This document shows positions 18,526 through 25,080 of a stretch of 64,000 bases of DNA, in pieces; the stretch's first letter is position 1; each line of letters starts with the position of its first letter. Source of the DNA: Arcicella rosea. GTDB taxonomy: Bacteria; Bacteroidota; Bacteroidia; Cytophagales; Spirosomataceae. The notes under the pieces were generated by a model. It saw nothing but the letters and a program-made list of their open reading frames with translations. It searched no databases and was not told the origin of the DNA. The translations under genes were made by a program, and so were the position numbers. The stretch is taken from NCBI RefSeq assembly GCF_014204325.1, contig NZ_JACHKT010000018.1:1-64000 (forward strand), given 5' to 3'.

Positions 18526-19110
18526 ATGACGCCAAGCATCAAAATTAACAAAACCGAAGTACTTTCTAACAATTGGTACACTTTGCGAAAAATCACTTTC
18601 GACATCCAACAAAAAGATGGTTCTTGGATTACGCAAGCTCGTGAGGCCTACGACCGTGGCAATGGTGCGGTGATTTTATTGTACAATGTTGCCAACAAAA
18701 CCGTGATACTGACCGAGCAATTTAGAATGCCGACCTATCATAACGGAAATCCGACAGGCATGATGATTGAAGCTTGTGCAGGTTTACTCGACCAAGACAA
18801 TCCAGAAGATTGCATCAAAAGAGAAACAGAAGAAGAAACAGGCTTTAGAATTACCGAAGTAAAGAAAATTTATGAAGCGTATATGTCGCCCGGTTCAGTG
18901 ACAGAGATATTGTATTTCTTTGTAGCCGAATACGACAAGAGCCAACAAGTAAGCGAAGGTGGCGGAGTAGAAGGCGAACACGAAAACATTGAAGTATTAG
19001 AATTACCTTTTGAAAAAGCCCTCAACATGATAGAAACAGGCGAGATAAGAGACGCAAAAACGATTATGCTTTTGCAGTATGTTCAGTTAAAAGGCTTATT
19101 AAATGATTAG
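18526..19110 (+). CDS. nudK: NudK-type Nudix hydrolase (GDP-mannose pyrophosphatase family)
   Basis: A 194-residue Nudix enzyme closely resembling E. coli NudK (YffH) along its length: LSNNWYTLRKITFD, YDRGNGAVILLYN, EACAGLLDQDNPEDCIKRE, AYMSPGSVTEILYFF and EVLELPFEKALNMI. The Nudix box has the catalytic RETEEETGF. NudK hydrolyses GDP-mannose to GMP and mannose-1-phosphate. Its divergent partner is a DeoR-type, sugar-phosphate-responsive regulator, which fits a role in sugar-nucleotide turnover. The start ATG directly follows the phased half-sites. Confidence 0.92.
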   Translation: MTPSIKINKTEVLSNNWYTLRKITFDIQQKDGSWITQAREAYDRGNGAVILLYNVANKTVILTEQFRMPTYHNGNPTGMMIEACAGLLDQDNPEDCIKRETEEETGFRITEVKKIYEAYMSPGSVTEILYFFVAEYDKSQQVSEGGGVEGEHENIEVLELPFEKALNMIETGEIRDAKTIMLLQYVQLKGLLND

Positions 19111-19150
19111 AAAAGAGGCTCTTACACAGCTTCTTTTCTCTTTTGGGAAG

Positions 19151-19486
19151 GAAGATTTCTCAGACGGAATACAAAATCTCTAAATCAGGAAGCAAAATCC
19201 CTTAGTCGGGACACGAAATCTCTAAGTCAGGAAGCAAAATCTCTTAGGCGGGTTAGAGGTTTTCTTTTCCAAGTAGCAATTTCTCTTTTCTGAGTATCAA
19301 TATTTCTTTACCAAGTAAGCATTTCCTTTTTACAAGTAGCTATATTTCATTCACAAGTAAGCATCTTCCTTTTCTGAGTAGCAATATTTCTTTTCCAAGT
19401 AAGCGTTTTCCTTTCATAAGTAGCAATATTTCTTTTCCAAGTAAGCATTTCCCCTTTCTGAATAGCGTTATTTCTTTTCTATCAAA
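19151..19486. repeat. 21-bp tandem repeat array 2 (16 units)
   Basis: Sixteen contiguous 21-bp units with no length change over 336 bp. The first five are of the type CAAAATCTCTAAGTCAGGAAG-like (two 10-bp halves: CAAAATCTCT and AAGTCAGGAA). Later units alternate between CAATATTTCTTTTCCAAGT and GCATTTCCTTTTTACAAGT types, giving a 42-bp period. On the minus strand the units begin TTACTTGG or CTACTCAG, comparable to TTACTAGA of array 1. All forward frames contain stops; one reverse frame gives leucine-rich heptads (LLGKEIL, LLRKGRC) with an internal stop. No gene is seen in 19111-19823. Confidence 0.85.
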
Positions 19487-19823
19487 TAAGGATCCTCAAA
19501 TATTTTGCATTATACCAAGAAAACTTACCGTATAATAAGTTTTATGGAATTCGTGGATGGAATATTTTTGATTGGTTTTTGGAATTGGTAGATTGGGATT
19601 TAATTTACTGAGCAGTCGGAGACTGCTTTTTATATAACGTTCCAAGTCTGGAGACTTGCAACAGCGAGGAGAAGTAGGATGATATAAATTAACAATACAA
19701 ATTGTACTACATCAATTGTCCGACAAAAATAAAAAAAACATAAACAATACAAGAAGTAATGCAAAACTTTCGCATATTAGTGAGTTTCCAACACTCTAAA
19801 AGACAGTTTAGTAACAAAAGAAA
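19487..19823. other. Gene-free leader of the defence island
   Basis: About 340 bp of AT-rich sequence between the 21-bp array and kwaA. It holds two short palindromes, described separately at 19612-19662. No promoter with both -33 and -7 Bacteroidota elements could be picked out, and no RNA gene was seen. Confidence 0.4.
19612..19662. repeat. REP-like palindrome pair (left border of the Kiwa module)
   Basis: GCAGTC-GGA-GACTGC (19612-19626) is followed 12 bp later by GTTCCAAGTCT with its near-complement AGACTTGCAAC (19639-19662, one mismatch). The same two palindrome types recur, in reverse order, after kwaB and after the next gene. Confidence 0.65.
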
Positions 19824-20414
19824 ATGAAAAAAGCAAGTTTGACAAATTCTTCTTTAGTAGTCTTATTTTTGACTTCTTATATTCCATTATTTGGACTTTT
19901 GATACTTAGACAAATAAAACAGAATCGAGATTTTTTACATTTCGGTGGGTTTAAATTTGAGTCAATTATTATAGCATTTTTAAAATTTGGACTATCTTAT
20001 TTTTTAATCTTAATTTCTTTATTTGGAATTGTAGGCGTAAAATTTCTTCTTTCAAATTTTAAGACAAAAATTAATAACGGACAAATAGTTAAAATTAAAG
20101 AAGTAGAAAATAAAAACAGTGAGGCTATTGGATATATTTCTACATATATAGTTCCATTCATTTTTCAAGATACAAATGATGTTTTTGACCTAACTTCTAT
20201 TTTAATTGTCTTGATAATAATTTTTGTAATCTACACAAAATCAAATATGGTTGTAATTAATCCTATTTTAAATATTACTCATTCTTTATTCCAAATTGAA
20301 TTTACTCAAAATAGTATAACCAGAAAATCATTATTAATTACAGAACAAATAGACATTGAAGTCGGACAGGAAATAAAAATAAATCAAATTTCAAAAGGTA
20401 TAAATTATGGATAA
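19824..20414 (+). CDS. kwaA: Kiwa anti-phage system membrane protein KwaA
   Basis: A 196-residue membrane protein with about four hydrophobic helices (roughly 10-28, 47-74, 101-115, 121-138) and a C-terminal beta-rich soluble tail. The helix 4 exit reads YTKSNMVVINPILN, a pattern I associate with KwaA. It overlaps the downstream KwaB-like gene by 8 bp, so the two are translationally coupled, as in known Kiwa operons. KwaA is the membrane sensor of phage infection in that system. The call rests largely on partner and topology; the sequence match alone is weaker. Confidence 0.7.
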   Translation: MKKASLTNSSLVVLFLTSYIPLFGLLILRQIKQNRDFLHFGGFKFESIIIAFLKFGLSYFLILISLFGIVGVKFLLSNFKTKINNGQIVKIKEVENKNSEAIGYISTYIVPFIFQDTNDVFDLTSILIVLIIIFVIYTKSNMVVINPILNITHSLFQIEFTQNSITRKSLLITEQIDIEVGQEIKINQISKGINYG

Positions 20415-21432
20415 ATCAGAATTAATTGAAACAATAAAACAAGCAAATTCAGATAATTTGAATATGTATTTTGTTACTAGGATTTTAAAAGAGAATTTCA
20501 AAAATGGCTCAAAAATGCTTGAAAAATTTGATTTTAAAGTATACCAAATTGAAATAACAGATGGTATTCGAGAATACTTATTTGATTTATCCTTAAAGCA
20601 ATTTGAGAAAATTGAAAATAATGAAAGTATAAATTTTATTGACTATGATGTTATTAGTGATGATACAGAACACTTGTTTACATATTCAGTAAAAAACAAA
20701 GTAGGTTCATTTTCAGATGTGGTTTACAAGCAATTAAATGATAACCCTGTTAAAATAACAGACCTAAATGAAATTTTAAGTTCAGAAAGTCTTTGGGCAT
20801 ATTGTGTTGGCTTTCAATTAGACAGCGAAAATACATTTTATACATTTAGGAAAATTTCACCAGGAAAAGTCGGAATAGATGAAAAAGAAGACAGTCAGAA
20901 AAAAACACTTTCTGCAAGTATTAGAACATTTTTTGACACCAACACCAACACATTATCTTTACTAAAAGGAGAAACTGTTTACTTGGATAAAAACATTGAC
21001 TGTATTTTTTATCGTGATGTTTTCTATATACTAAGAAAATTTTATTTTGAACAAATTGTTGGATTACAAGATGAATACAAAAAGAGAGCCGAAGAAATTG
21101 CTGAAAATATATCTTGCCACATTTGTTTTGGCGAAACAAAATTGCTTTCTGAAAAAATAGCAAAATCGCCTTCTTTACATAAGAAATTGATGAAATTAGA
21201 AAAACTTGGAAGTTTGGATAAACTAAACGATAAAAGTTTAAAAAAATTAGAACGATTAGGAAAAAACAAAAAATCACCTATAAATGTACAAAACGGAAAA
21301 ATAGTTTTTGAAACAGACGAGGATATTGAAAATGCACTTAAATTGTTGTGCGACTATTTTAAAACAGGGGATTATTCAGGAATATCTTATGGAACTTATG
21401 CAGGTAAAATACAAAAAAATGATGAAGGATAA
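20407..21432 (+). CDS. kwaB: Kiwa anti-phage system effector KwaB (DUF4868)
   Basis: A 341-residue soluble protein with the DUF4868 pattern of KwaB: FRKISPGK near residue 147, TLSASIRTFFD near 170, then IDCIFYRDVFYILRKFYFEQ at about 197-216 followed by a helix LQDEYKKRAEEIAE. The tail NVQNGKIVFETDEDIENAL also matches the family layout. KwaB is a DNA-binding effector that acts with membrane KwaA to stop phage replication. It overlaps kwaA by 8 bp. AT content is high and codon use is richer in AAA and ATA than flanking housekeeping genes, consistent with horizontal acquisition. Confidence 0.82.
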   Translation: MDKSELIETIKQANSDNLNMYFVTRILKENFKNGSKMLEKFDFKVYQIEITDGIREYLFDLSLKQFEKIENNESINFIDYDVISDDTEHLFTYSVKNKVGSFSDVVYKQLNDNPVKITDLNEILSSESLWAYCVGFQLDSENTFYTFRKISPGKVGIDEKEDSQKKTLSASIRTFFDTNTNTLSLLKGETVYLDKNIDCIFYRDVFYILRKFYFEQIVGLQDEYKKRAEEIAENISCHICFGETKLLSEKIAKSPSLHKKLMKLEKLGSLDKLNDKSLKKLERLGKNKKSPINVQNGKIVFETDEDIENALKLLCDYFKTGDYSGISYGTYAGKIQKNDEG

Positions 21433-21455
21433 AGGGTGATTGGCAACCCCTCACT

Positions 21456-21505
21456 GTTCCAAGTTTAATAAATTGAACAATAAATAAAATGCAGTCTCAG
21501 ACTGC
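21456..21505. repeat. REP-like palindrome pair after kwaB
   Basis: A degenerate GTTCCAAGTTT...AAATTGAAC palindrome (21456-21478) is followed by the perfect GCAGTC-TCA-GACTGC (21491-21505) and AAAACAA. A near-identical block lies at 22214-22263 after the next gene. Confidence 0.7.
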
Positions 21506-21547
21506 AAAACAAAGTAATAACCTAAATACAAAAAAGCTCTGGCTCGA

Positions 21548-21671
21548 AATCCTGAAAGGATTCAATGTTTATAGCAAATAATAAAGTGGAGAATACGACT
21601 CCTTCGGAGTCAAACAATTGTTGCTAAAACTTCTTCTCTATCTATAAACATTCAAATCCTTCGGATTTTTT
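21548..21671. repeat. MITE-like composite palindromic element
   Basis: Outer arms GGATTCAATGTTTATAG (21558-21574) and CTATAAACATTCAAATCC (21642-21659) are complementary apart from one inserted base. Each outer end folds again: AATCCTGAAAGGATT on the left, AATCCTTCGGATT on the right. A central perfect hairpin GACTCC-TTC-GGAGTC lies at 21597-21611. No coding sequence is inside. This nested layout resembles a non-autonomous mobile element; whether other copies exist in the genome cannot be seen here. Confidence 0.6.
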
Positions 21672-21725
21672 ATTTACTTGCACCTACAATACGACTTCTA
21701 TCAGTTAAAATAAACAATTTGATAA

Positions 21726-22205
21726 ATGAAATTCTTTATACAGACTAGCCATAAAACTATCGTTTTTCTTCTATTTTTCACTGTATGGACTGACATGATT
21801 TTACCCAAACAATATAATAACAGTAAGTTTGCTTTTTGGATTTGGGCGATGTTTCTTTTAAGTTGGTTTTATTTTGCATTTCGACATTTATCTACTATTT
21901 CAGACAGAAATATTAATATCAAACTATCATATAATTTAGCATTGATATGGTTAGTCATTGCCATAAGTTTACGTAGTGCATTTGGGTTTAACCTAATTCT
22001 TTTGGGTTATTTTAATTTGATATGTTACATTTATTTAGCTGTTATACTAACAATTTATTTGTCAGCATTGGAACAAAATAAAAAAGTAAATATTAAATCA
22101 ATCATTACCTTTTTTATGATTCTCATTCTACCATTGGGTGCATGGTGGATTCATAAAAGAATCCAGAAAGTTGTTATACATCATAATGGTGTTGTGAATA
22201 ACTAG
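21726..22205 (+). CDS. Hypothetical multi-pass membrane protein
   Basis: An unrecognised 159-residue protein with about five hydrophobic segments (near 11-26, 35-51, 67-82, 87-110 and 124-141) and a short charged C-terminal tail ending HHNGVVNN. There is no signal peptide and no catalytic motif. It sits alone, bordered by a composite palindromic element on the left and a REP-like palindrome pair on the right, in the same accessory stretch as kwaAB. Its function cannot be inferred. Confidence 0.6.
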   Translation: MKFFIQTSHKTIVFLLFFTVWTDMILPKQYNNSKFAFWIWAMFLLSWFYFAFRHLSTISDRNINIKLSYNLALIWLVIAISLRSAFGFNLILLGYFNLICYIYLAVILTIYLSALEQNKKVNIKSIITFFMILILPLGAWWIHKRIQKVVIHHNGVVNN

Positions 22206-22213
22206 CCCTCGCT

Positions 22214-22263
22214 GTTCTAAGTTTAAGAACTTGGAACAAAAATAAAATGCAGTCTCAGACTGC
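22214..22263. repeat. REP-like palindrome pair upstream of RAYT remnant
   Basis: GTTCTAAGTT (22214-22223) pairs with AACTTGGAAC (22228-22237), and GCAGTC-TCA-GACTGC follows at 22249-22263. The block repeats the one after kwaB. It ends 36 bp before the start codon of a truncated REP-associated transposase, the position in which cognate REPs usually lie. Confidence 0.7.
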
Positions 22264-22299
22264 AAAACAAGTAAAACAGTACACAAAACAAATACAACA

Positions 22300-22365
22300 A
22301 TGGGTTTTGCCTATAAAATAAATAATCCAAGAGGAACATATTTTATCACCTTTGCCAAGTTCTAG
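22300..22365 (+). pseudogene. 5' remnant of a REP-associated tyrosine transposase (RAYT, Y1_Tnp)
   Basis: A 21-codon open frame beginning MGFAYKINNPRGTYFITFA and ending in a stop matches the N-terminus of Bacteroidota Y1 transposases of the REP-associated class, which typically open with a YKI(x)N segment and a (Y/H)F(V/I)TF strand. The HUH motif and catalytic tyrosine are absent and the following 200 bp show no continuation, so this is a truncated relic. Palindromes 36 bp upstream are its probable former targets. The call rests on a short match. Confidence 0.6.
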
Positions 22366-22467
22366 ATAGTTTTGAGTATCATAAAGATTAAAACCTTAAT
22401 TTTCTTTGGATTATGATAGCTTTTTAAAAATTGTGTCACAGAAATCACCAAACAACCTGAATAAAAA

Positions 22468-22496
22468 AATCCTGCTTTAAGAGCAGGATTTTTTTT
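22468..22496 (+). terminator. Rho-independent terminator
   Basis: AATCCTGCT (22468-22476) pairs with AGCAGGATT (22482-22490) around a 5-base loop, followed by T6 and preceded by a matching A-run. It insulates the HTH gene pair that starts just downstream from upstream transcription. With the palindromes and RAYT remnant it accounts for most of the gene-free stretch 22206-22591. Confidence 0.85.
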
Positions 22497-22521
22497 GCTT
22501 TTTGTCAAAGAAATCGCCTTT

Positions 22522-22558
22522 ATAAAGTTTGCAATTTGCAAACTTTATGCTATTTTTG
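22522..22558 (+). promoter_or_regulatory. Bacteroidota promoter overlapped by a 27-bp palindromic operator
   Basis: ATAAAGTTTGCAA (22522-22534) and TTGCAAACTTTAT (22536-22548) are perfect complements separated by one base. The palindrome covers TTTG at 22528-22531, which stands 19 bp before TATTTTTG (22551-22558), a full match to the -33/-7 consensus TTTG-N19-TAnnTTTG. A repressor bound here would block RNA polymerase. The nearest candidate is the HTH protein encoded by the second gene of the unit. Confidence 0.7.
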
Positions 22559-22591
22559 AATTGTAATATTAAACAAATTACATTTATCGTA

Positions 22592-22936
22592 ATGATAAAA
22601 CCCAACCAGACAGATGAGCTACTAAGGGTAGCCTCTGAAAACCCAACAGGGTTCACGATTAACTTAACTGACTTTTCCCCTGTAAAAAGAGGATGGGCAG
22701 TTGCTCTAAAAGACACGCAGAATTGTTTTGGAAGAGCAGGAGCTGAAAAAGCAATTGCTATTGCCATTGAAAAAACTGCGAGTATTGTAGGCGGTTGGCA
22801 TCACGACAGAGGTTATTACTTCGATGCGGTGCTGATTGTAGAAGATGAAGAAGAAGCCACACGGCTCGGTATTGAAAACGAGCAGATTGGAATCTACGAA
22901 ATCCACACAAACACTTACAAAGAGTTAATCTTTTAA
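22592..22936 (+). CDS. Hypothetical protein, first gene of an operator-controlled pair
   Basis: An unrecognised soluble protein of 114 residues from the ATG at 22592; in-frame ATGs upstream overlap the promoter and palindrome and are rejected. Conserved-looking patches are INLTDFSPVKRGWAVALKDT, a Gly-Ala-rich turn CFGRAGAEKAIA, and GGWHHDRGYYFDAVLIVEDE with two adjacent histidines, followed by an acidic region. No signal peptide or membrane segment is present. It is the first gene of a unit whose second gene encodes an HTH protein, an order common in toxin-antitoxin and phage-derived modules; toxicity is not shown. Confidence 0.6.
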   Translation: MIKPNQTDELLRVASENPTGFTINLTDFSPVKRGWAVALKDTQNCFGRAGAEKAIAIAIEKTASIVGGWHHDRGYYFDAVLIVEDEEEATRLGIENEQIGIYEIHTNTYKELIF

Positions 22937-22964
22937 AGGTCAGGGGCTTAAAGCCCCTGCCTTT
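22935..22964 (+). terminator. GC-rich hairpin between the two genes of the pair
   Basis: AAAGG and CAGGGGCTT pair with AAGCCCCTG and CCTTT, leaving one bulged T and a single-base loop. No T-run follows, so it may act as a processing site or attenuator rather than a full terminator. Confidence 0.5.
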
Positions 22965-23004
22965 ATTAATGTAAAATTAAAATCGTAAAACAAAAATCGA
23001 AAAG

Positions 23005-23481
23005 ATGAAAACTGTAATCGAAAATCTTCATCGTTTAACGTATTTAAACGATGGGCAAAAGCAATCTCTTGAAGTGAAAGCTCAAGCTCACTTGAGATAT
23101 AGCAACATTAGTTTTACGGTTATGAAAGTAACCGATACTGAGCTGATTATACAAACAGCTCAATTAAAACATTTAAGTGAAAATTATGCAGATATGGAAA
23201 AGCTTGTTAAAGTGACTGAAAGTGTTTTTTCGCCGATGTTGTACGGGCGTAAACTAAAGGTTGGAGCTAAACCTTATGTACCAGCACCCGCAGACATTGT
23301 TACATTTGATTGGATAAAAAAAGAGATGGCTCAACAACAATTGAAAGCCGTAGAGCTTGAAACAGCTTTAGGAATAGATAAAAGTACTCTATCTTTATTA
23401 ATCTCTGGAAAGCGTGATATGACCAGAGCTATGAAGTCTATGTTTTATTATTTCTTTGAGTATAACAAGTTAGTTAGCTAA
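23005..23481 (+). CDS. HTH-domain protein (XRE-like, antitoxin-like)
   Basis: A 158-residue protein. The N-terminal 95 residues are alpha/beta and unrecognised. A linker YVPAPADIV leads to a C-terminal helix-turn-helix (about 104-150), MAQQQLKAVELETALGIDKS then TLSLLISGKRDMT, with the XRE-like pattern of recognition helix followed by SGKR. A C-terminal HTH behind an N-terminal domain is seen in several antitoxin families. It follows the upstream gene after 68 bp containing a hairpin, and probably autoregulates through the 27-bp palindrome at 22522. Confidence 0.7.
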   Translation: MKTVIENLHRLTYLNDGQKQSLEVKAQAHLRYSNISFTVMKVTDTELIIQTAQLKHLSENYADMEKLVKVTESVFSPMLYGRKLKVGAKPYVPAPADIVTFDWIKKEMAQQQLKAVELETALGIDKSTLSLLISGKRDMTRAMKSMFYYFFEYNKLVS

Positions 23482-23486
23482 TTCTC

Positions 23487-23520
23487 TTGCTGTTCCAAGT
23501 CTGAAGACTTGGAACAGCAA
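23487..23520. repeat. REP-like perfect palindrome at the right border of the accessory island
   Basis: A perfect 16-bp inverted repeat with a 2-base loop (23487-23502 and 23505-23520); the core is CCAAGTCT-GA-AGACTTGG. It starts 5 bp after the stop of the HTH gene and may also end its transcription. It is the same palindrome type as 19639-19662 and 22214-22237. Confidence 0.75.
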
Positions 23521-23560
23521 AAGTAATGGAGTGGAACAACAAAGCTATTTACTCAAAAAA

Positions 23561-24790
23561 CTATTTTCGATTCATTTTTCGTATTTCCCAGAAAAGCCCA
23601 ACATTAATATAACTATAAGGCTGCGAAAGCTCTTTGATAGGCACATTCGGTACTAAATACATTGCTTTTACTCTAACTCCTACTATTGAGCGGCCCATTG
23701 CATTGTATATATATGCTGTTTCTTTAGGTTTTCCAATGATAAATGGATAATCAATAATAGCACCTAATCCTAAAGCTGTTCCATTTCCCCTGTACAAACT
23801 TAAATCTCTACCCTCTTTTGCGAGAGGAATTATTCCATTGTAAGCGAAAGTGGCATAAGAATATACACGAAATCGTTTTGCAGATATTACCCGATAACCA
23901 GCCCCAAACTCAATGTTTGCAATACCTCCTTCAACATCTTTATCCCACAATACTCCTTGTCTAACTTCTAATGATTCATTAGTTCTGATTAATCCTTGAA
24001 CTGCATTCGCATTCATTGCAAAAATCCATTTTTTATGAACCACTTGAAGTCCTATTGAAAAACCTATATTATTTTCTTTAAAGTACTTTTTAAAGCGTGA
24101 AGAGAAGTTAAAATAATTCATCGCTAAATCAAAGATAAAACCAGTTTCTGATTCTTGATATTCCTCTTTGATAAAATGCTGAACAAAAGGCACATACACA
24201 GATTCTGAGTTTTGTTGCATAAAAACATCAGCATCTTTGTTTAACTGTGATACAGCACTTGCTCTATTCCCCTGCATACTTTCTACATCAAAAGATTTAT
24301 ACATCAATACCAATAAATCTTTATCTTCTTGTTTCAGTCGTTCAGCATTTGGGATATTCTTTCGCAAAGTTTCTTTATTTTTCTCTACAAAAGCTGATGC
24401 AATTTGCAAAAGTCCATCGCTTTTATAAGCTACAATTTTATCTCCTTTGTTGGTTGAAAGATTATTTAATCCTCTGGAAATATCAGTAAGAAGAACACCG
24501 TATTCCTCCAAAGCCAAGCTCAATATAAGTCGTTCTGTTGAAGCAAAAGGAGCATAATTAGACAAGTCATATTTATCAGTAATAAACTTAAATGTAGTTT
24601 TTGCTTTCTTAAAATCATTGCTTTTAATAGCTTCAGCAATAATTAATCTGGCATTGGCAATAAAAGTAATGTCTTTACTTTCATAGGTATTTATTTCCTT
24701 TTCGAGTGAATTTTGTGTTGAATCTGCTGTTTGGGCTTTAAGCTGAAACGTGGTTGTAAAGAAAGAGAAAATGAGTAATAGTTTTTTCAT
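23561..24790 (-). CDS. Hypothetical exported protein, possible outer-membrane barrel
   Basis: A 409-residue protein with a signal peptide ending QLKAQ. The first half of the mature protein is helical and charged (DFKKAKTTFKFITDKYD, ERLKQEDKDLLVLMY). From about residue 215 it becomes beta-rich with alternating hydrophobic residues (FIFDLAMNYFNFSSRFKKYF, GLQVVHKKWIFAMNAN) and ends VGLFWEIRKMNRK, suggestive of an outer-membrane barrel. The family is not recognised. It has no same-strand neighbours close by. Confidence 0.55.
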   Translation of the reverse strand: MKKLLLIFSFFTTTFQLKAQTADSTQNSLEKEINTYESKDITFIANARLIIAEAIKSNDFKKAKTTFKFITDKYDLSNYAPFASTERLILSLALEEYGVLLTDISRGLNNLSTNKGDKIVAYKSDGLLQIASAFVEKNKETLRKNIPNAERLKQEDKDLLVLMYKSFDVESMQGNRASAVSQLNKDADVFMQQNSESVYVPFVQHFIKEEYQESETGFIFDLAMNYFNFSSRFKKYFKENNIGFSIGLQVVHKKWIFAMNANAVQGLIRTNESLEVRQGVLWDKDVEGGIANIEFGAGYRVISAKRFRVYSYATFAYNGIIPLAKEGRDLSLYRGNGTALGLGAIIDYPFIIGKPKETAYIYNAMGRSIVGVRVKAMYLVPNVPIKELSQPYSYINVGLFWEIRKMNRK

Positions 24791-24898
24791 TGAGTATGAA
24801 TGTTTATGTAGTTTAACAGCTTGCTAACTTCAGTATAGTAGTCTTATAGCTTTTTTTACTAAAGATATTAATTTTTATCATCCTTAAATACCGCTCGT

Positions 24899-25021
24899 TC
24901 AAACAATTATAAAATTTTGTAAAGTATTGTACCCTAAAGATTGTCTGGGAAGAATCTTTTCATAAGCCGTTTTCCATTCATCCATTTTAAAAGCCACTCC
25001 TACTTTTCCTTGCTTTAACAT
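24899..25021 (-). pseudogene. Possible gene fragment (40 codons)
   Basis: A short minus-strand frame beginning MLKQGKVGVAFKMDEWKTAY and ending in a stop has protein-like composition, unlike the surrounding AT-rich spacer. It could be a relic of a larger gene or a true small protein. The family is not recognised, and it overlaps the -33 element of the divergent ABC promoter, which argues against an intact gene. Confidence 0.25.
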
Positions 25022-25053
25022 TTGTTTTCACAAAAGTCATTGTGCTATATTTG
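25021..25053 (+). promoter_or_regulatory. Bacteroidota promoter of the ABC-GntR operon
   Basis: TTTG (25021-25024) stands 21 bp before TATATTTG (25046-25053), matching the -33 and -7 consensus. The start codon is 27 bp downstream, implying a short leader that contains the operator described next. Confidence 0.65.
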
Positions 25054-25056
25054 TAG

Positions 25057-25076
25057 TGTACTATTAAACTAATACA
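25057..25076. promoter_or_regulatory. Candidate GntR/YtrA operator
   Basis: TGTACTA and TAATACA are inverted half-sites (6 of 7 positions match) separated by 6 bp, between the -7 element and the first start codon. YtrA-type GntR repressors bind inverted TGTACTA-like half-sites in front of their own operons. A GntR/YtrA gene is encoded at 26830 in the same operon, so autoregulation is likely. Confidence 0.6.
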
Positions 25077-25080
25077 GTAT

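Noticed and set aside
20921-21277. Minus-strand open frames opposite kwaB
   Set aside because: Phe/Leu-rich shadows of a Lys-rich coding strand, with no independent support.
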